A stretch of 64,000 nucleotides of DNA from an uncultured Bacteroidia bacterium. Its GTDB lineage: Bacteria > Bacteroidota > Bacteroidia > Bacteroidales > F082. A program made the position numbers and the translations under genes. This document shows positions 41,890 through 50,037 of the stretch, piece by piece; positions within the stretch are counted from its first letter, which is position 1; each line of letters begins with the position of its first letter. Under the pieces are notes generated by a model. It was not told the origin of the DNA. It did not search any database and saw nothing but the letters and a program-made list of their open reading frames with translations. Location of the stretch: NCBI GenBank assembly GCA_902785755.1, contig CACZZO010000014.1:1-64000 (forward strand), given 5' to 3'.

Positions 41890-42003
41890 CTATAAGTTCT
41901 CTACGAGATGAGTGATGTTCTCACATAAGTTTTCGACAATTCTCCAAGGTTCTTCTGCCTCCATTGGGAAGACCGTCGGTCGTGTTATGTATGATTCAAC
42001 CAT
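41890..42003 (-). CDS. Small protein upstream of the VOC gene
   Basis: 37 residues (MVESYITRPTVFPMEAEEPW then IVENLCENITHLVENL). A promoter box (TAACTTTGC, about 42032-42040, minus) lies 30 bp upstream and the VOC start is 21 bp downstream, so it may be a real leader or small protein of that transcript. No family recognised. Confidence 0.5.
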   Translation of the reverse strand: MVESYITRPTVFPMEAEEPWRIVENLCENITHLVENL

Positions 42004-42102
42004 ATAAATTCCGATTTATCTGTTTCGCAATTCGGCTGCAAAGTTAATAAAAAACAATCCTTAAATGGGCGAAATCTACTTGCTGTTCCTCTTGAACGAA
42101 AA

Positions 42103-43245
42103 TTACTTCGGCAGCATCTGACCCTTCCTAGTAACGATGGCCTGAAGCAGATAAATGACCGCGATGATTGCGCCTACCATGTATGGTGACAAATGAGCAG
42201 CCGATGCGATAGGCGAAACAATCAGTGGGGAGAGGAACTGTCCCAAATAGAGTGCCGTGGAAAGCAAAGGCATCACGGTGGTGGCCGCTTCCTTGCCCGC
42301 TTTCACGCTTCCGATGGTGTTCAGGTAGGGAACGCCGAAGCCGTTGGCAATGCCGATGAGTGCCGAGCCAAGCAAAAGAAGTGACAATGAACTTCCTCCG
42401 GCAAGGCATAAATACCCCGCCATGAAGCCGATGGGGGCAGCGTATTTCATCTGCGCGGCAAAGCGTTTCATCATTGCACCAAAAACCAAACCTACCAAGA
42501 AAGCCACCACATCCAAGCCCATCATCACCAAGGTGATTCCCGTCACCGAAAGCATTCCTGAGGCCGTAAGCGCGAAGTTGGTGGGATAGATGAAGAAAAG
42601 GATCATCACTAAGAACATGCCCACGACCGATGGATGGAATTTCTTCAGAAGCGACAGCGAAATGCCCCCTTTGTTTGACAATCGCTCATTAGGCAGGAAA
42701 AGCATGACGAGTACCACGGCGATGAGGCCAAGCAGATACACCAAGGAGGCGTAGTTCCAACTGACTGCCGCCAACATTCCCGCGAGGAAAGTGGCCACCA
42801 CGCCGCCCATCTGGTTCATGGCAGCGGCAAGCCCCATCAGGCGGGCTTGCTCCTCGGGAGGGAAATAGTAGGCCAAAAGGCCCGTGGAAAGCGGCATAAT
42901 CATGCCCACACTCACGCCCAACAAGGCCCTGAGTACCAGCAGCACAGCAATGTTGTCAGCGAAAAAGGCCCCGCTTCCTGCCACCACATAAAGTAGCAGA
43001 CCGCAAAGGGCGATAGTGCGGGTGCGCATCACGCGACATAGCATCGGGAAACAGAGGTTGGTGAGGATGATGAACAGCGCAGGCATACTCACCACAAACT
43101 GGATGAGTAGCGGATTGGCGTCAGCGAAATGGGCACTGATGGCGTTCAAGGCAGGTGCGACGGCGGCTCCCGCCATCACGGTCAGCAGCGACATCGAAAG
43201 GATGGTCGCAACAAGAATCTTTGGATTGGATGAATCTCTCTTCAT
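42103..43245 (-). CDS. MFS transporter
   Basis: 380 residues from the second ATG (43245). Twelve hydrophobic segments with a loop 2-3 type motif (LCFPMLCRVMRTRTIALCG) and a motif C-like PLSTGLLAYYFPPEEQARLMGL after helix 4-5. Typical of drug or small-molecule exporters of the MFS, substrate unknown. The 5' leader contains the 90-bp repeat (43278-43367) with its own promoter. Confidence 0.87.
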   Translation of the reverse strand: MKRDSSNPKILVATILSMSLLTVMAGAAVAPALNAISAHFADANPLLIQFVVSMPALFIILTNLCFPMLCRVMRTRTIALCGLLLYVVAGSGAFFADNIAVLLVLRALLGVSVGMIMPLSTGLLAYYFPPEEQARLMGLAAAMNQMGGVVATFLAGMLAAVSWNYASLVYLLGLIAVVLVMLFLPNERLSNKGGISLSLLKKFHPSVVGMFLVMILFFIYPTNFALTASGMLSVTGITLVMMGLDVVAFLVGLVFGAMMKRFAAQMKYAAPIGFMAGYLCLAGGSSLSLLLLGSALIGIANGFGVPYLNTIGSVKAGKEAATTVMPLLSTALYLGQFLSPLIVSPIASAAHLSPYMVGAIIAVIYLLQAIVTRKGQMLPK

Positions 43246-43277
43246 ACATAAGAATCTATTCAATTAAACATGTGTCC

Positions 43278-43367
43278 AACTGGCATAGTTCTTACAGATT
43301 CACCCTATGATTCGACTACCGACACGCTCGCCGAATTCGGGTGCAAAAGTACGAAAAATCGAGGAAA
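43278..43367 (-). repeat. 90-bp repeat with promoter and pseudoknot-like fold, copy 1
   Basis: 86 of 90 bases equal 48187-48276. On the minus strand a -7 box (TACTTTTGC) is followed by CACCC, which can pair with GGGTG, itself within the loop of a CATAG/CTATG stem, and by a CCG/CGG hairpin. Here it forms the 5' leader of the MFS gene. The two copies flank the phosphate module in direct orientation. 43368-43476 shows nothing further. Confidence 0.7.
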
Positions 43368-43476
43368 GGATGTTCCTCTCTAGACGAAAAAATGTCTTTT
43401 AACTGCAATTAGACACCTTATGCAGCGAGGCTTTGGAACGCCTGATGAACCAGCCTTGCCACACCCGATGTTGAAA

Positions 43477-43493
43477 TTGTAATAACATTGTAA
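43477..43493 (+). promoter_or_regulatory. Pho-box-like direct repeat before the response regulator
   Basis: TTGTAA occurs twice with starts 11 bp apart, 33 bp upstream of a -7 box (TATCTTTG, 43526-43533). The same spacing is found before the PiT unit at 45673-45689. PhoB-family regulators bind direct repeats 11 bp apart. Confidence 0.65.
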
Positions 43494-43578
43494 CATCATC
43501 GTCCTGTGGCTTCAATGAAAAGCTGTATCTTTGTGCTCGATTGGTACTTTTTCTAAAGCTTACTAAACCAATGAATTT

Positions 43579-44262
43579 ATGAAGATTCTAGTTGTCGATG
43601 ACGAGTTGGATCTCTGCGAGATTCTGCAATTTAACCTTGAAACCGAGGGATATGAGGTCGTGACAGCCAATTCTGCGGAAGAGGCATTCAAACTTCCTTT
43701 GCAGGAATATGCTTTGATTCTCTTGGATGTGATGATGGGCGAAATGTCAGGATTCCAGATGGCACGAAAGATTAAGGAAAACCCAGCAACGGCGCAGATC
43801 CCCATTATCTTCATCACAGCTCTCGACGACGAAGACAACACGGTCAAGGGGCTTAACATCGGTGCCGACGACTATATTACCAAGCCGCTGAGCATAAAAG
43901 AGGTGAAGGCAAGGGTAAAAGCGGTGCTGAGGAGGTCATATTCCCGACCATTTCAAGAAAATACCACTGACAATAAACTTTGTTACGGAGCCATCATCAT
44001 TGATTTAAACACCAAAACGGCCACACTCGACGGCGAGGAATTGGCGCTTACTAAGTTGGAGTTTGAATTGCTGTCGTTCTTTCTCCGTAACCCCGACAAG
44101 GTGTTTTCGCGCGAGGAGTTGCTTAAACAATGTTGGCCGCAAGATGTGTATGTGCTTGACCGCACCGTGGATGTCAACATCACGCGTCTCAGAAAGAAGA
44201 TTGGGCGCAATGGCAAACAGATAAAAACACGTATTGGTTATGGCTACTGCTTTGAGAAGTAA
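43579..44262 (+). CDS. OmpR/PhoB-family response regulator
   Basis: 227 residues. Receiver domain: VVDDELDL, phosphoacceptor Asp in LILLDVMMGE, FITALDD and Lys in YITKPLS. Winged-helix output: FELLSFFLRNPDKVFSREELLKQCWP and VDVNITRLRKKIG. Followed by an overlapping histidine kinase and a phosphate transporter, so it is likely the phosphate-responsive regulator (PhoB-like) that binds the direct repeats at its own promoter and that of PiT. Confidence 0.92.
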   Translation: MKILVVDDELDLCEILQFNLETEGYEVVTANSAEEAFKLPLQEYALILLDVMMGEMSGFQMARKIKENPATAQIPIIFITALDDEDNTVKGLNIGADDYITKPLSIKEVKARVKAVLRRSYSRPFQENTTDNKLCYGAIIIDLNTKTATLDGEELALTKLEFELLSFFLRNPDKVFSREELLKQCWPQDVYVLDRTVDVNITRLRKKIGRNGKQIKTRIGYGYCFEK

Positions 44263-45670
44263 ATCGTTTCAGAAGAATCTGTTCTTCAGCATTGGCGGTA
44301 TTTTTCTGCTGTTTGCCGTTTGTTTCAGCGTGTATCAATACCAACGCGAAAAAGAATACAAAATAGACATTCTTCACTCACGCTTGCAGATGTACAATTA
44401 TGAGCTGATGCAGTCTTTGGGTGAGCAAGGCATCCTTTGTGACAGCCTTTTTGAGGTCTACGCCCAATCCCATAGCATTGACAAGATGCGTGTGACCATT
44501 ATTGACACCAACGGACTGGTGCTTCAGGACAACAATTATCAAGGGATTGACTCACTGCCCAACCATCTGAAACGCGTTGAAGTGCAGGAGGCTTTGGCTC
44601 AAGGCAACGGGTATGACATCAAGCGGACTTCCGAATCCACCCACGAAACCTATTTCTATTCTGCCACTCGGTTTGGTGACTTGGTTGTCCGTTCAGCCGT
44701 TCCCTATTCCGCCGAACTGACGGAATCGTTAAAAGCAGACAACACCTTTATCTATTTCACCATTGCGCTGACCTTATTGTTGGCCATTGCACTCTATTTG
44801 AACACGCGCCGAATCAGCCGACACATCGGTCATCTGCGGGAGTTTGCGATAAAAGCAGAGGAAGGCAAGGAACTTGACCACGAATTGGAACGGCGGTTGC
44901 CGGATGATGAATTGGGCGAGATTTCCCACACTATCATTACCTTATACTGGAAACTGCGCCATAGCGAGGAGGACAAGCTCCGCCTCAAACGCCAGCTCAC
45001 CCAAAATGCTGCCCACGAGCTGAAAACCCCTGCCGCCAGCATACACGGCTATTTGGAGAGCATCCTTGACCATCCCGATATGCCTCAGGACAAACGTCAG
45101 CATTTTCTGGAACGCTGCTATGCCCAAAGCGAGCGCATGAGCAAATTGCTCATGGACATGTCGCAACTGACACGTTTGGATGAAATGCCGACAAGTCTTT
45201 CAATAAACAAAGAAAACAACAATGCCATTGATATTGTTCCAATTATTTACAATGTATTGGAAGACACTGCCTTGCAATTAAAAGACAAAGGCATTGAGCC
45301 CGTCGTCGAACTTCCTGCGAGCATCATCATTTCTTCACCTTTTGCCGAACCAGAGAGTTTGATTTACAGCCTATTTCGCAACCTTGTGGACAATGCCCTT
45401 GCCTACGCCACAGGAGCCACTCGAATTCTCATCACCTACGATAACGGTGAGTTTTCCGTTGCCGACAACGGCGTAGGGGTTCCGCCACAACATCTCCCTT
45501 ATCTTTTTGAACGTTTCTATCGCGTCGACAAAGGCCGATCTCGCAAACTTGGAGGCACAGGTCTCGGCCTGGCCATCGTTAAAAACACCGTTGTCGCCCT
45601 CGGCGGAACCATCACGGCGCTACCCACGCATGGCGGCGGACTGACTGTTAAGTTTACGCTTGGGGGATAA
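44240..45670 (+). CDS. Sensor histidine kinase (PhoR-like)
   Basis: 476 residues from the ATG that overlaps the response regulator by 23 bp. Two membrane helices (about 15-35 and 170-190) enclose a 130-residue periplasmic sensor. H-box AAHELKTPAASIHGYLES, N-box LFRNLVDNALAYA, G1 VADNGVGVP and GGTGLGLAIVKNTV. An external sensor domain differs from E. coli PhoR. Predicted partner of the overlapping response regulator. Confidence 0.92.
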   Translation: MATALRSKSFQKNLFFSIGGIFLLFAVCFSVYQYQREKEYKIDILHSRLQMYNYELMQSLGEQGILCDSLFEVYAQSHSIDKMRVTIIDTNGLVLQDNNYQGIDSLPNHLKRVEVQEALAQGNGYDIKRTSESTHETYFYSATRFGDLVVRSAVPYSAELTESLKADNTFIYFTIALTLLLAIALYLNTRRISRHIGHLREFAIKAEEGKELDHELERRLPDDELGEISHTIITLYWKLRHSEEDKLRLKRQLTQNAAHELKTPAASIHGYLESILDHPDMPQDKRQHFLERCYAQSERMSKLLMDMSQLTRLDEMPTSLSINKENNNAIDIVPIIYNVLEDTALQLKDKGIEPVVELPASIIISSPFAEPESLIYSLFRNLVDNALAYATGATRILITYDNGEFSVADNGVGVPPQHLPYLFERFYRVDKGRSRKLGGTGLGLAIVKNTVVALGGTITALPTHGGGLTVKFTLGG

Positions 45671-45672
45671 CA

Positions 45673-45689
45673 TTGCAATGATTTTGTAA
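45673..45689 (+). promoter_or_regulatory. Pho-box-like direct repeat before the PiT unit
   Basis: TTGCAA and TTGTAA start 11 bp apart, and a third similar block (CTGTAA, 45706-45711) starts 22 bp further on. The -7-like TTCCTTTG at 45723 is 34 bp downstream, as at the response regulator promoter. Confidence 0.6.
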
Positions 45690-45754
45690 TACAACCGCAA
45701 CACGCCTGTAACTTCAAGTGTGTTCCTTTGCCACGTATTCGAAAAACAGACAAT

Positions 45755-45874
45755 GTGAACAAAGATAGTAACAAAAGCAAGTTTGTCGATTGGCTGGTAT
45801 TTGTAATCCTCATCGCATTAACTTTTGTGCTTATGTACTTGGAGATTATTGTTGCATCGACGGACAAACTGTAA
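45755..45874 (+). CDS. Small single-pass membrane protein upstream of PiT
   Basis: 39 residues from a GTG: a polar N-terminus (NKDSNKSKFVDW) and one hydrophobic helix (LVFVILIALTFVLMYLEIIV), ending STDKL. It lies between the promoter and PiT (12 bp gap), so it must be co-transcribed. No family recognised. Possibly a transporter accessory peptide. Confidence 0.6.
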   Translation: MNKDSNKSKFVDWLVFVILIALTFVLMYLEIIVASTDKL

Positions 45875-45886
45875 TACACCAAACAT

Positions 45887-48166
45887 ATGAACATTCTATT
45901 TCTCGGAATAGTGGTATTCCTTATTATCCTTGCCGTTTTCGACCTTGTGGTGGGCGTGAGCAACGACGCTGTGAACTTCCTGAACTCTGCCATCGGCGCC
46001 AAAGTGGCGAGACACAAAACGATTGTAACTGTTGCGGCTATTGGCGTATTTGCTGGTGCCGCTATGAGCAACGGCATGATGGACGTAGCTAGGCATAGTA
46101 TCATGACTCCACAATACTTCTCGTTCTACGATGTGATGTGCGTGTTTTTGGCCGTGATGGTGACGGATGTAGTGCTGCTTGACATATTCAACACGCTTGG
46201 CATGCCGACATCAACCACCGTTTCGATGGTGTTTGAATTGTTGGGTGGAGCCTTCGCCATCGCATTATTACAGATTGCCAAAGGCGCAACAGCAATCGAC
46301 GGCACCTTGCTTTCGTTGGGCGACCTGCTCAACACGGAAAAGGCCATCTCGGTTATCCTTGGCATCTTCCTTTCAGTAGCCATCGCGTTTGTCCTCGGTA
46401 CATTGGTGCAGTGGGTGGCGCGTCTGGTGTTCACTTTCACTTACCGTGTGAATGGCATTACCACCGATCACACTGGCAATATGGGAAACCGCCTTGGTTC
46501 CTCGCTCAAAATCGGCATCTTGGGAGGCATTGCCGTGACGAGCATTGTTTGGTTCCTACTCATCAACGGGTTGAAAGGTTCAAACATTATGACACCAATG
46601 GTGAAATCGTACATTGACGAGAACACATGGCTGATCTTGGGAGGTGGTTTCGCTATCTTCTCCATCATCATGACGATTTTGAGTGCCTATAAACTGCCCA
46701 TTCTGAAATTTGTGGTGCTATTGGGTACCTTTGCGTTAGCCATGGCATTTGCTGGCAACGACTTGGTGAACTTCGTAGGTGTGCCCCTAACGGGTCTTGA
46801 CGCCTACAATGACTATGTGGCCAATGGTTCGGGCGATGCTTCGTCGTTTATGATGAAATCGCTGATGGACACGGCGCATACTCCCACAATCTATCTAGTC
46901 ATTGCAGGCATAATCATGGTGCTCTCATTGGTGCTCTCAAAGAAGGCACAAAATGTGGTGAAAACTTCAGTTGACCTATCCCGTCAAGATGAGGGCGATG
47001 AGATGTTTGGCTCAAGTGGTGTCGCCCGTGCCTTGGTGCGCACAAACCAAAAAATAGCGACAACTGTTGCAGCATTGATACCCAATCGCATTAAGAAATG
47101 GATTGACTCGCGTTTTAATGCCGACGAAGCAGTGTTGCCCAATGGCGCGGCATTCGACCAGATTCGCGCAGCCGTCAATCTTGTTCTCGCAGGACTTCTT
47201 GTCGCTCTCGGCACAAGCATGAAACTTCCGCTTTCCACCACATACGTCACTTTTATGGTGGCCATGGGAACTTCGCTTGCCGACCGTGCTTGGAATCGCG
47301 AAAGTGCTGTGTTTCGCATCACGGGTGTTTTGAGTGTCATTGGCGGTTGGTTTATTACCGCGGGCGCGGCCTTTATCATTTGTTTCCTCGTCACCAATGC
47401 ATTATTCTTTGGATCGTTTGTGGCTATGATTATTGCCATTGCTATGTCCATCATCCTGCTCATCCGCAGCAATTTGCGCCATGAGAAGAACAACAGAAAC
47501 GAAGAAACCGATAAATTGTTTACGGAGATTTTGCATAGTAGTGATAAAACTGCATGTTGGGTTATGCTTTGTAAACATTTGAAAATTACTACTTTAGATA
47601 ACCTTCAATTCGTGGTAGAGAACTACAAAGCCCTAACTACCGCTTTCTTTAACGAAGATTACCGTATGCTTAAGCATACGGTTGCCCGGTTTGATAGTCA
47701 GCGCAAAGATATAAAGCGTCAGCGCCGTAAACAGATTGTCGCATTGCGCCGTATAGACCCAGTGTTAAGTGTAGAGAAAGGCACTTGGTACTTCCTAATC
47801 ATCAATTCCCTTTCGCAAATGGTTTACTGTCTGAAACGCATGGGCGAGCCATGCCTGGAGCATGTCGGCAATAATTTCCGTCCTATTCCCATTGGTTATG
47901 CCAAAGAGTTTCTCATCCTTCGCGATGAGATAGTATGCATTTTCAATCGGGCTTTCTCCGATGAAACCAGCAATCAAATTCGCGATGATGCCGCCAAAAT
48001 CCAAAGCAAGCTATCTGATTACCGTAAAATAATCATTAAGGATATCCAAACCAAACAACTCAACATTGAGAGCATGACTGTCTTCCTCAACCTTGTTCAA
48101 GAATCGCAAGAACTTCTTAGTGCTTTGCGCCATACGATGAGAGGCAAGGATAAGTTTGAGGAATAG
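45887..48166 (+). CDS. Inorganic phosphate transporter, PiT family, with long C-terminal domain
   Basis: 759 residues. The PiT signature occurs near the N-terminus (VVGVSNDAVNFLNSAIGAKVARHKT) and again in the second half (LVALGTSMKLPLSTTYVTFMVAMGTSLADRAW). About ten membrane segments to residue 540. Residues 545-759 are soluble and helical, resembling a PhoU-like domain (HVGNNFRPIP...FLILRDEIVCIFN). Low-affinity, ion-coupled phosphate uptake. Regulated with the two-component pair by inference. Confidence 0.93.
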   Translation: MNILFLGIVVFLIILAVFDLVVGVSNDAVNFLNSAIGAKVARHKTIVTVAAIGVFAGAAMSNGMMDVARHSIMTPQYFSFYDVMCVFLAVMVTDVVLLDIFNTLGMPTSTTVSMVFELLGGAFAIALLQIAKGATAIDGTLLSLGDLLNTEKAISVILGIFLSVAIAFVLGTLVQWVARLVFTFTYRVNGITTDHTGNMGNRLGSSLKIGILGGIAVTSIVWFLLINGLKGSNIMTPMVKSYIDENTWLILGGGFAIFSIIMTILSAYKLPILKFVVLLGTFALAMAFAGNDLVNFVGVPLTGLDAYNDYVANGSGDASSFMMKSLMDTAHTPTIYLVIAGIIMVLSLVLSKKAQNVVKTSVDLSRQDEGDEMFGSSGVARALVRTNQKIATTVAALIPNRIKKWIDSRFNADEAVLPNGAAFDQIRAAVNLVLAGLLVALGTSMKLPLSTTYVTFMVAMGTSLADRAWNRESAVFRITGVLSVIGGWFITAGAAFIICFLVTNALFFGSFVAMIIAIAMSIILLIRSNLRHEKNNRNEETDKLFTEILHSSDKTACWVMLCKHLKITTLDNLQFVVENYKALTTAFFNEDYRMLKHTVARFDSQRKDIKRQRRKQIVALRRIDPVLSVEKGTWYFLIINSLSQMVYCLKRMGEPCLEHVGNNFRPIPIGYAKEFLILRDEIVCIFNRAFSDETSNQIRDDAAKIQSKLSDYRKIIIKDIQTKQLNIESMTVFLNLVQESQELLSALRHTMRGKDKFEE

Positions 48167-48186
48167 GAAAAAAGCCACGAAAGCCT

Positions 48187-48276
48187 AACTGGCATAGTTC
48201 TTACAGATTCACCCTATGATTCGGCTACCGACACGCTCGCCGAAAACGGGTGCAAAAGTACGGAAAATCGAGGAAA
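48187..48276 (-). repeat. 90-bp repeat, copy 2
   Basis: Same 90 bp as 43278-43367 with four differences. It lies just after PiT, with the embedded promoter pointing back toward PiT's 3' end; no minus-strand gene follows. It could give an antisense RNA or be an orphan copy. 48277-48391 shows nothing else. Confidence 0.7.
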
Positions 48277-48391
48277 CAGTGTTCTCGCTTGAATGAAAAA
48301 CTGAGTCTATTTACTCGATAAAAGATATCCACTCGGCTCTGAGTTGCTTGCTTCTGTCTGTCGTTCTGCATAAAGGGTTAGTCTTTAACCA

Positions 48392-48709
48392 TCATTTCCT
48401 TTTCGGTTTCGCCAACGGCAATTCCTTGCAAGTCGCTCGAACTAGTTCAGCGATATAATCGGGGTCGTCCACATCTTCGATGAAGAAATAGTCTTTCGCG
48501 CCGTCGTAAGGCGGACGCATCTCGATGCTACGCAATAGCGAGCGGCCCGCCTCAGTTGGTTTCAGGTAAAAACGGTTGTCGCAGACGAGGCCGAAGATGA
48601 CGCCGTCGCAATAGATGCCGTAGTCGCCGAACATCTTTTTCACCGTAATCTCGCCCGCACCAGCGCATTGGTCGGCGATGTATTGAACGAAGTCAGGATT
48701 GCTTGCCAT
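48392..48709 (-). CDS. TfoX N-terminal domain protein (copy 2)
   Basis: 105 residues, nearly identical to 20697-21017 (differences are mostly conservative: CAGAG for CAKAG, VIFGLVCD for IIFGLICD, KPTEAG for KPSEAG). Same basic C-terminal tail. Promoter box (ATAATTTTGC) and preceding terminator match the module at 6722. Confidence 0.88.
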   Translation of the reverse strand: MASNPDFVQYIADQCAGAGEITVKKMFGDYGIYCDGVIFGLVCDNRFYLKPTEAGRSLLRSIEMRPPYDGAKDYFFIEDVDDPDYIAELVRATCKELPLAKPKRK

Positions 48710-48742
48710 GGTGGGTTATCCTTTGTGATGGCGCAAAATTAT

Positions 48743-48781
48743 GAAAAAATCCGCAAATCAAGCCTATGCCTGAATTGCGGA
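48743..48781 (-). terminator. Terminator of the DUF1016 gene (module copy 2)
   Basis: TCCGCAA and TTGCGGA stem, loop nearly the same as at 6722-6755, followed on the minus strand by TTTTTT and then the TfoX promoter. Confidence 0.8.
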
Positions 48782-48823
48782 ATACTTCTTTGCTTATTTT
48801 GTTTTTATTATTTTGATATTCAA

Positions 48824-49846
48824 TTATTTATCATCCTGCTGCAATCTATACAATTCTTTCTGTTGTTCTACGCGGCGCAGTTCTTCTTCAGTGGGAAGAT
48901 AGAGCTTGTATTTGCTGGCAAATAGTTGTTCGTTGCCATTTAATATGGAGTATTTTGCGATGTCCTCATCCGTTTCGCTGCAAAGCACAATCCCAATCGT
49001 GGGGTTATTGCCTTCTTTACCCCTTAACTCGTCAAACATTCGCACATACATATCCATTTGCCCCACATCTTGATGCCTTATCTTCCCTATCTTCAAGTCA
49101 ATCAGCACATAGCATTTCAAAATGATGTTGTAAAACACAAGGTCGATGAAATAGTCTTGGGCTGCCGTTCGTATCAGTTGTTGTCTCCCAACAAAGGCGA
49201 ATCCACGACCCATCTCCATGATGAATTCCTGTAAATGAGTGATTATGGCACTTTCCAACTGTGATTCGCTATAACTGTCGTCTTTTCTGAAGCCCAAAAA
49301 CTCTGCAATTATCGGACTTTTGAGAAATTCAGCCTTCTCGGTTTTCGTATTTGGATTTTCTGATACCAGTTGTGGCTGTTGGAAATGCCTTTCATAGTAT
49401 TGGGTCGCAATGTTCCTGTCCAATGTCCTCACACTCCACGCCTCTGTTGAAGCCGTTTCCAAATACCAACGTATGGCAGTGTCGTTTCCCACGCGTAATG
49501 ACTTGAAGATATGCGTCCAAGTCAGATTTGGAAATCGCGATTTCCAAATCTCAATGTCGGGAACGACTAAATAAAAATGACGGAAAGCGCGCAAATACCT
49601 GCCGCTGAATCCTTTGCCGTATGTTTTGGTCAGTTCCTCGGAAAGCATTTCGATCAACTGCGTTCCATATTCAGCGCGTTCCTTGCCTTTCTGCTCTTGC
49701 TCCACGATGCGTTGTCCTATGCGCCAATAGGTCTCAATCATCACGGCGTTCACGGCTCCGTATGCCGCATTGCGCCCTTGCTCCACCAGCCGCTTGATGT
49801 CGCCAATGAAGGATTCCGTGTTGCTATGTAAGGTCAGGTCTGTCAT
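48824..49846 (-). CDS. YhcG-type PD-(D/E)XK nuclease (DUF1016)
   Basis: 340 residues from the ATG at 49846. N-terminal DUF1016 helical domain (AAYGAVNAVMIETYWRIGQRIVEQEQ...YGTQLIEMLSEELTKTYGKGFSGRYLRAFRHFY) and C-terminal nuclease domain (FAFVGRQQLI.....DYFIDLVFYNIILKCYVLIDLKIGKIRHQDVGQMDMYV: D...LIDLK is the PD-(D/E)xK core). Ends EQQKELYRLQQDDK. Often encoded with restriction or mobile elements; specific target unknown. Relics of two more copies are at 5725 and 51437. Confidence 0.9.
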   Translation of the reverse strand: MTDLTLHSNTESFIGDIKRLVEQGRNAAYGAVNAVMIETYWRIGQRIVEQEQKGKERAEYGTQLIEMLSEELTKTYGKGFSGRYLRAFRHFYLVVPDIEIWKSRFPNLTWTHIFKSLRVGNDTAIRWYLETASTEAWSVRTLDRNIATQYYERHFQQPQLVSENPNTKTEKAEFLKSPIIAEFLGFRKDDSYSESQLESAIITHLQEFIMEMGRGFAFVGRQQLIRTAAQDYFIDLVFYNIILKCYVLIDLKIGKIRHQDVGQMDMYVRMFDELRGKEGNNPTIGIVLCSETDEDIAKYSILNGNEQLFASKYKLYLPTEEELRRVEQQKELYRLQQDDK

Positions 49847-49932
49847 ATCGTTTCGAACTTTGCAAAAGTACAAAATATTTTGAAATCCAACCATCAATTT
49901 GCAAAACGGATGGTTTCATAAATGCATATCTC

Positions 49933-50006
49933 TAATTCGGCACCAAAATTAGCGGCACATCCAACACGACAGAAATCCTAGCTAGGGTGGATAGCGTGAA
50001 GTTGTG
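49933..50006. repeat. 74-bp dispersed repeat, copy 2
   Basis: About 89% identical to 5650-5723. Here the possible minus-strand tail is ARISVVLDVPLILVPN with a stop. It lies between the receptor pseudogene and the DUF1016 gene. Confidence 0.7.
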
Positions 50007-50037
50007 AGCGTCATCAAGGCTCGTTGGGCGGCTTCCT

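Noticed and set aside
46126..47493. Minus-strand frames within PiT
   Set aside because: Antisense of the membrane-protein coding sequence.
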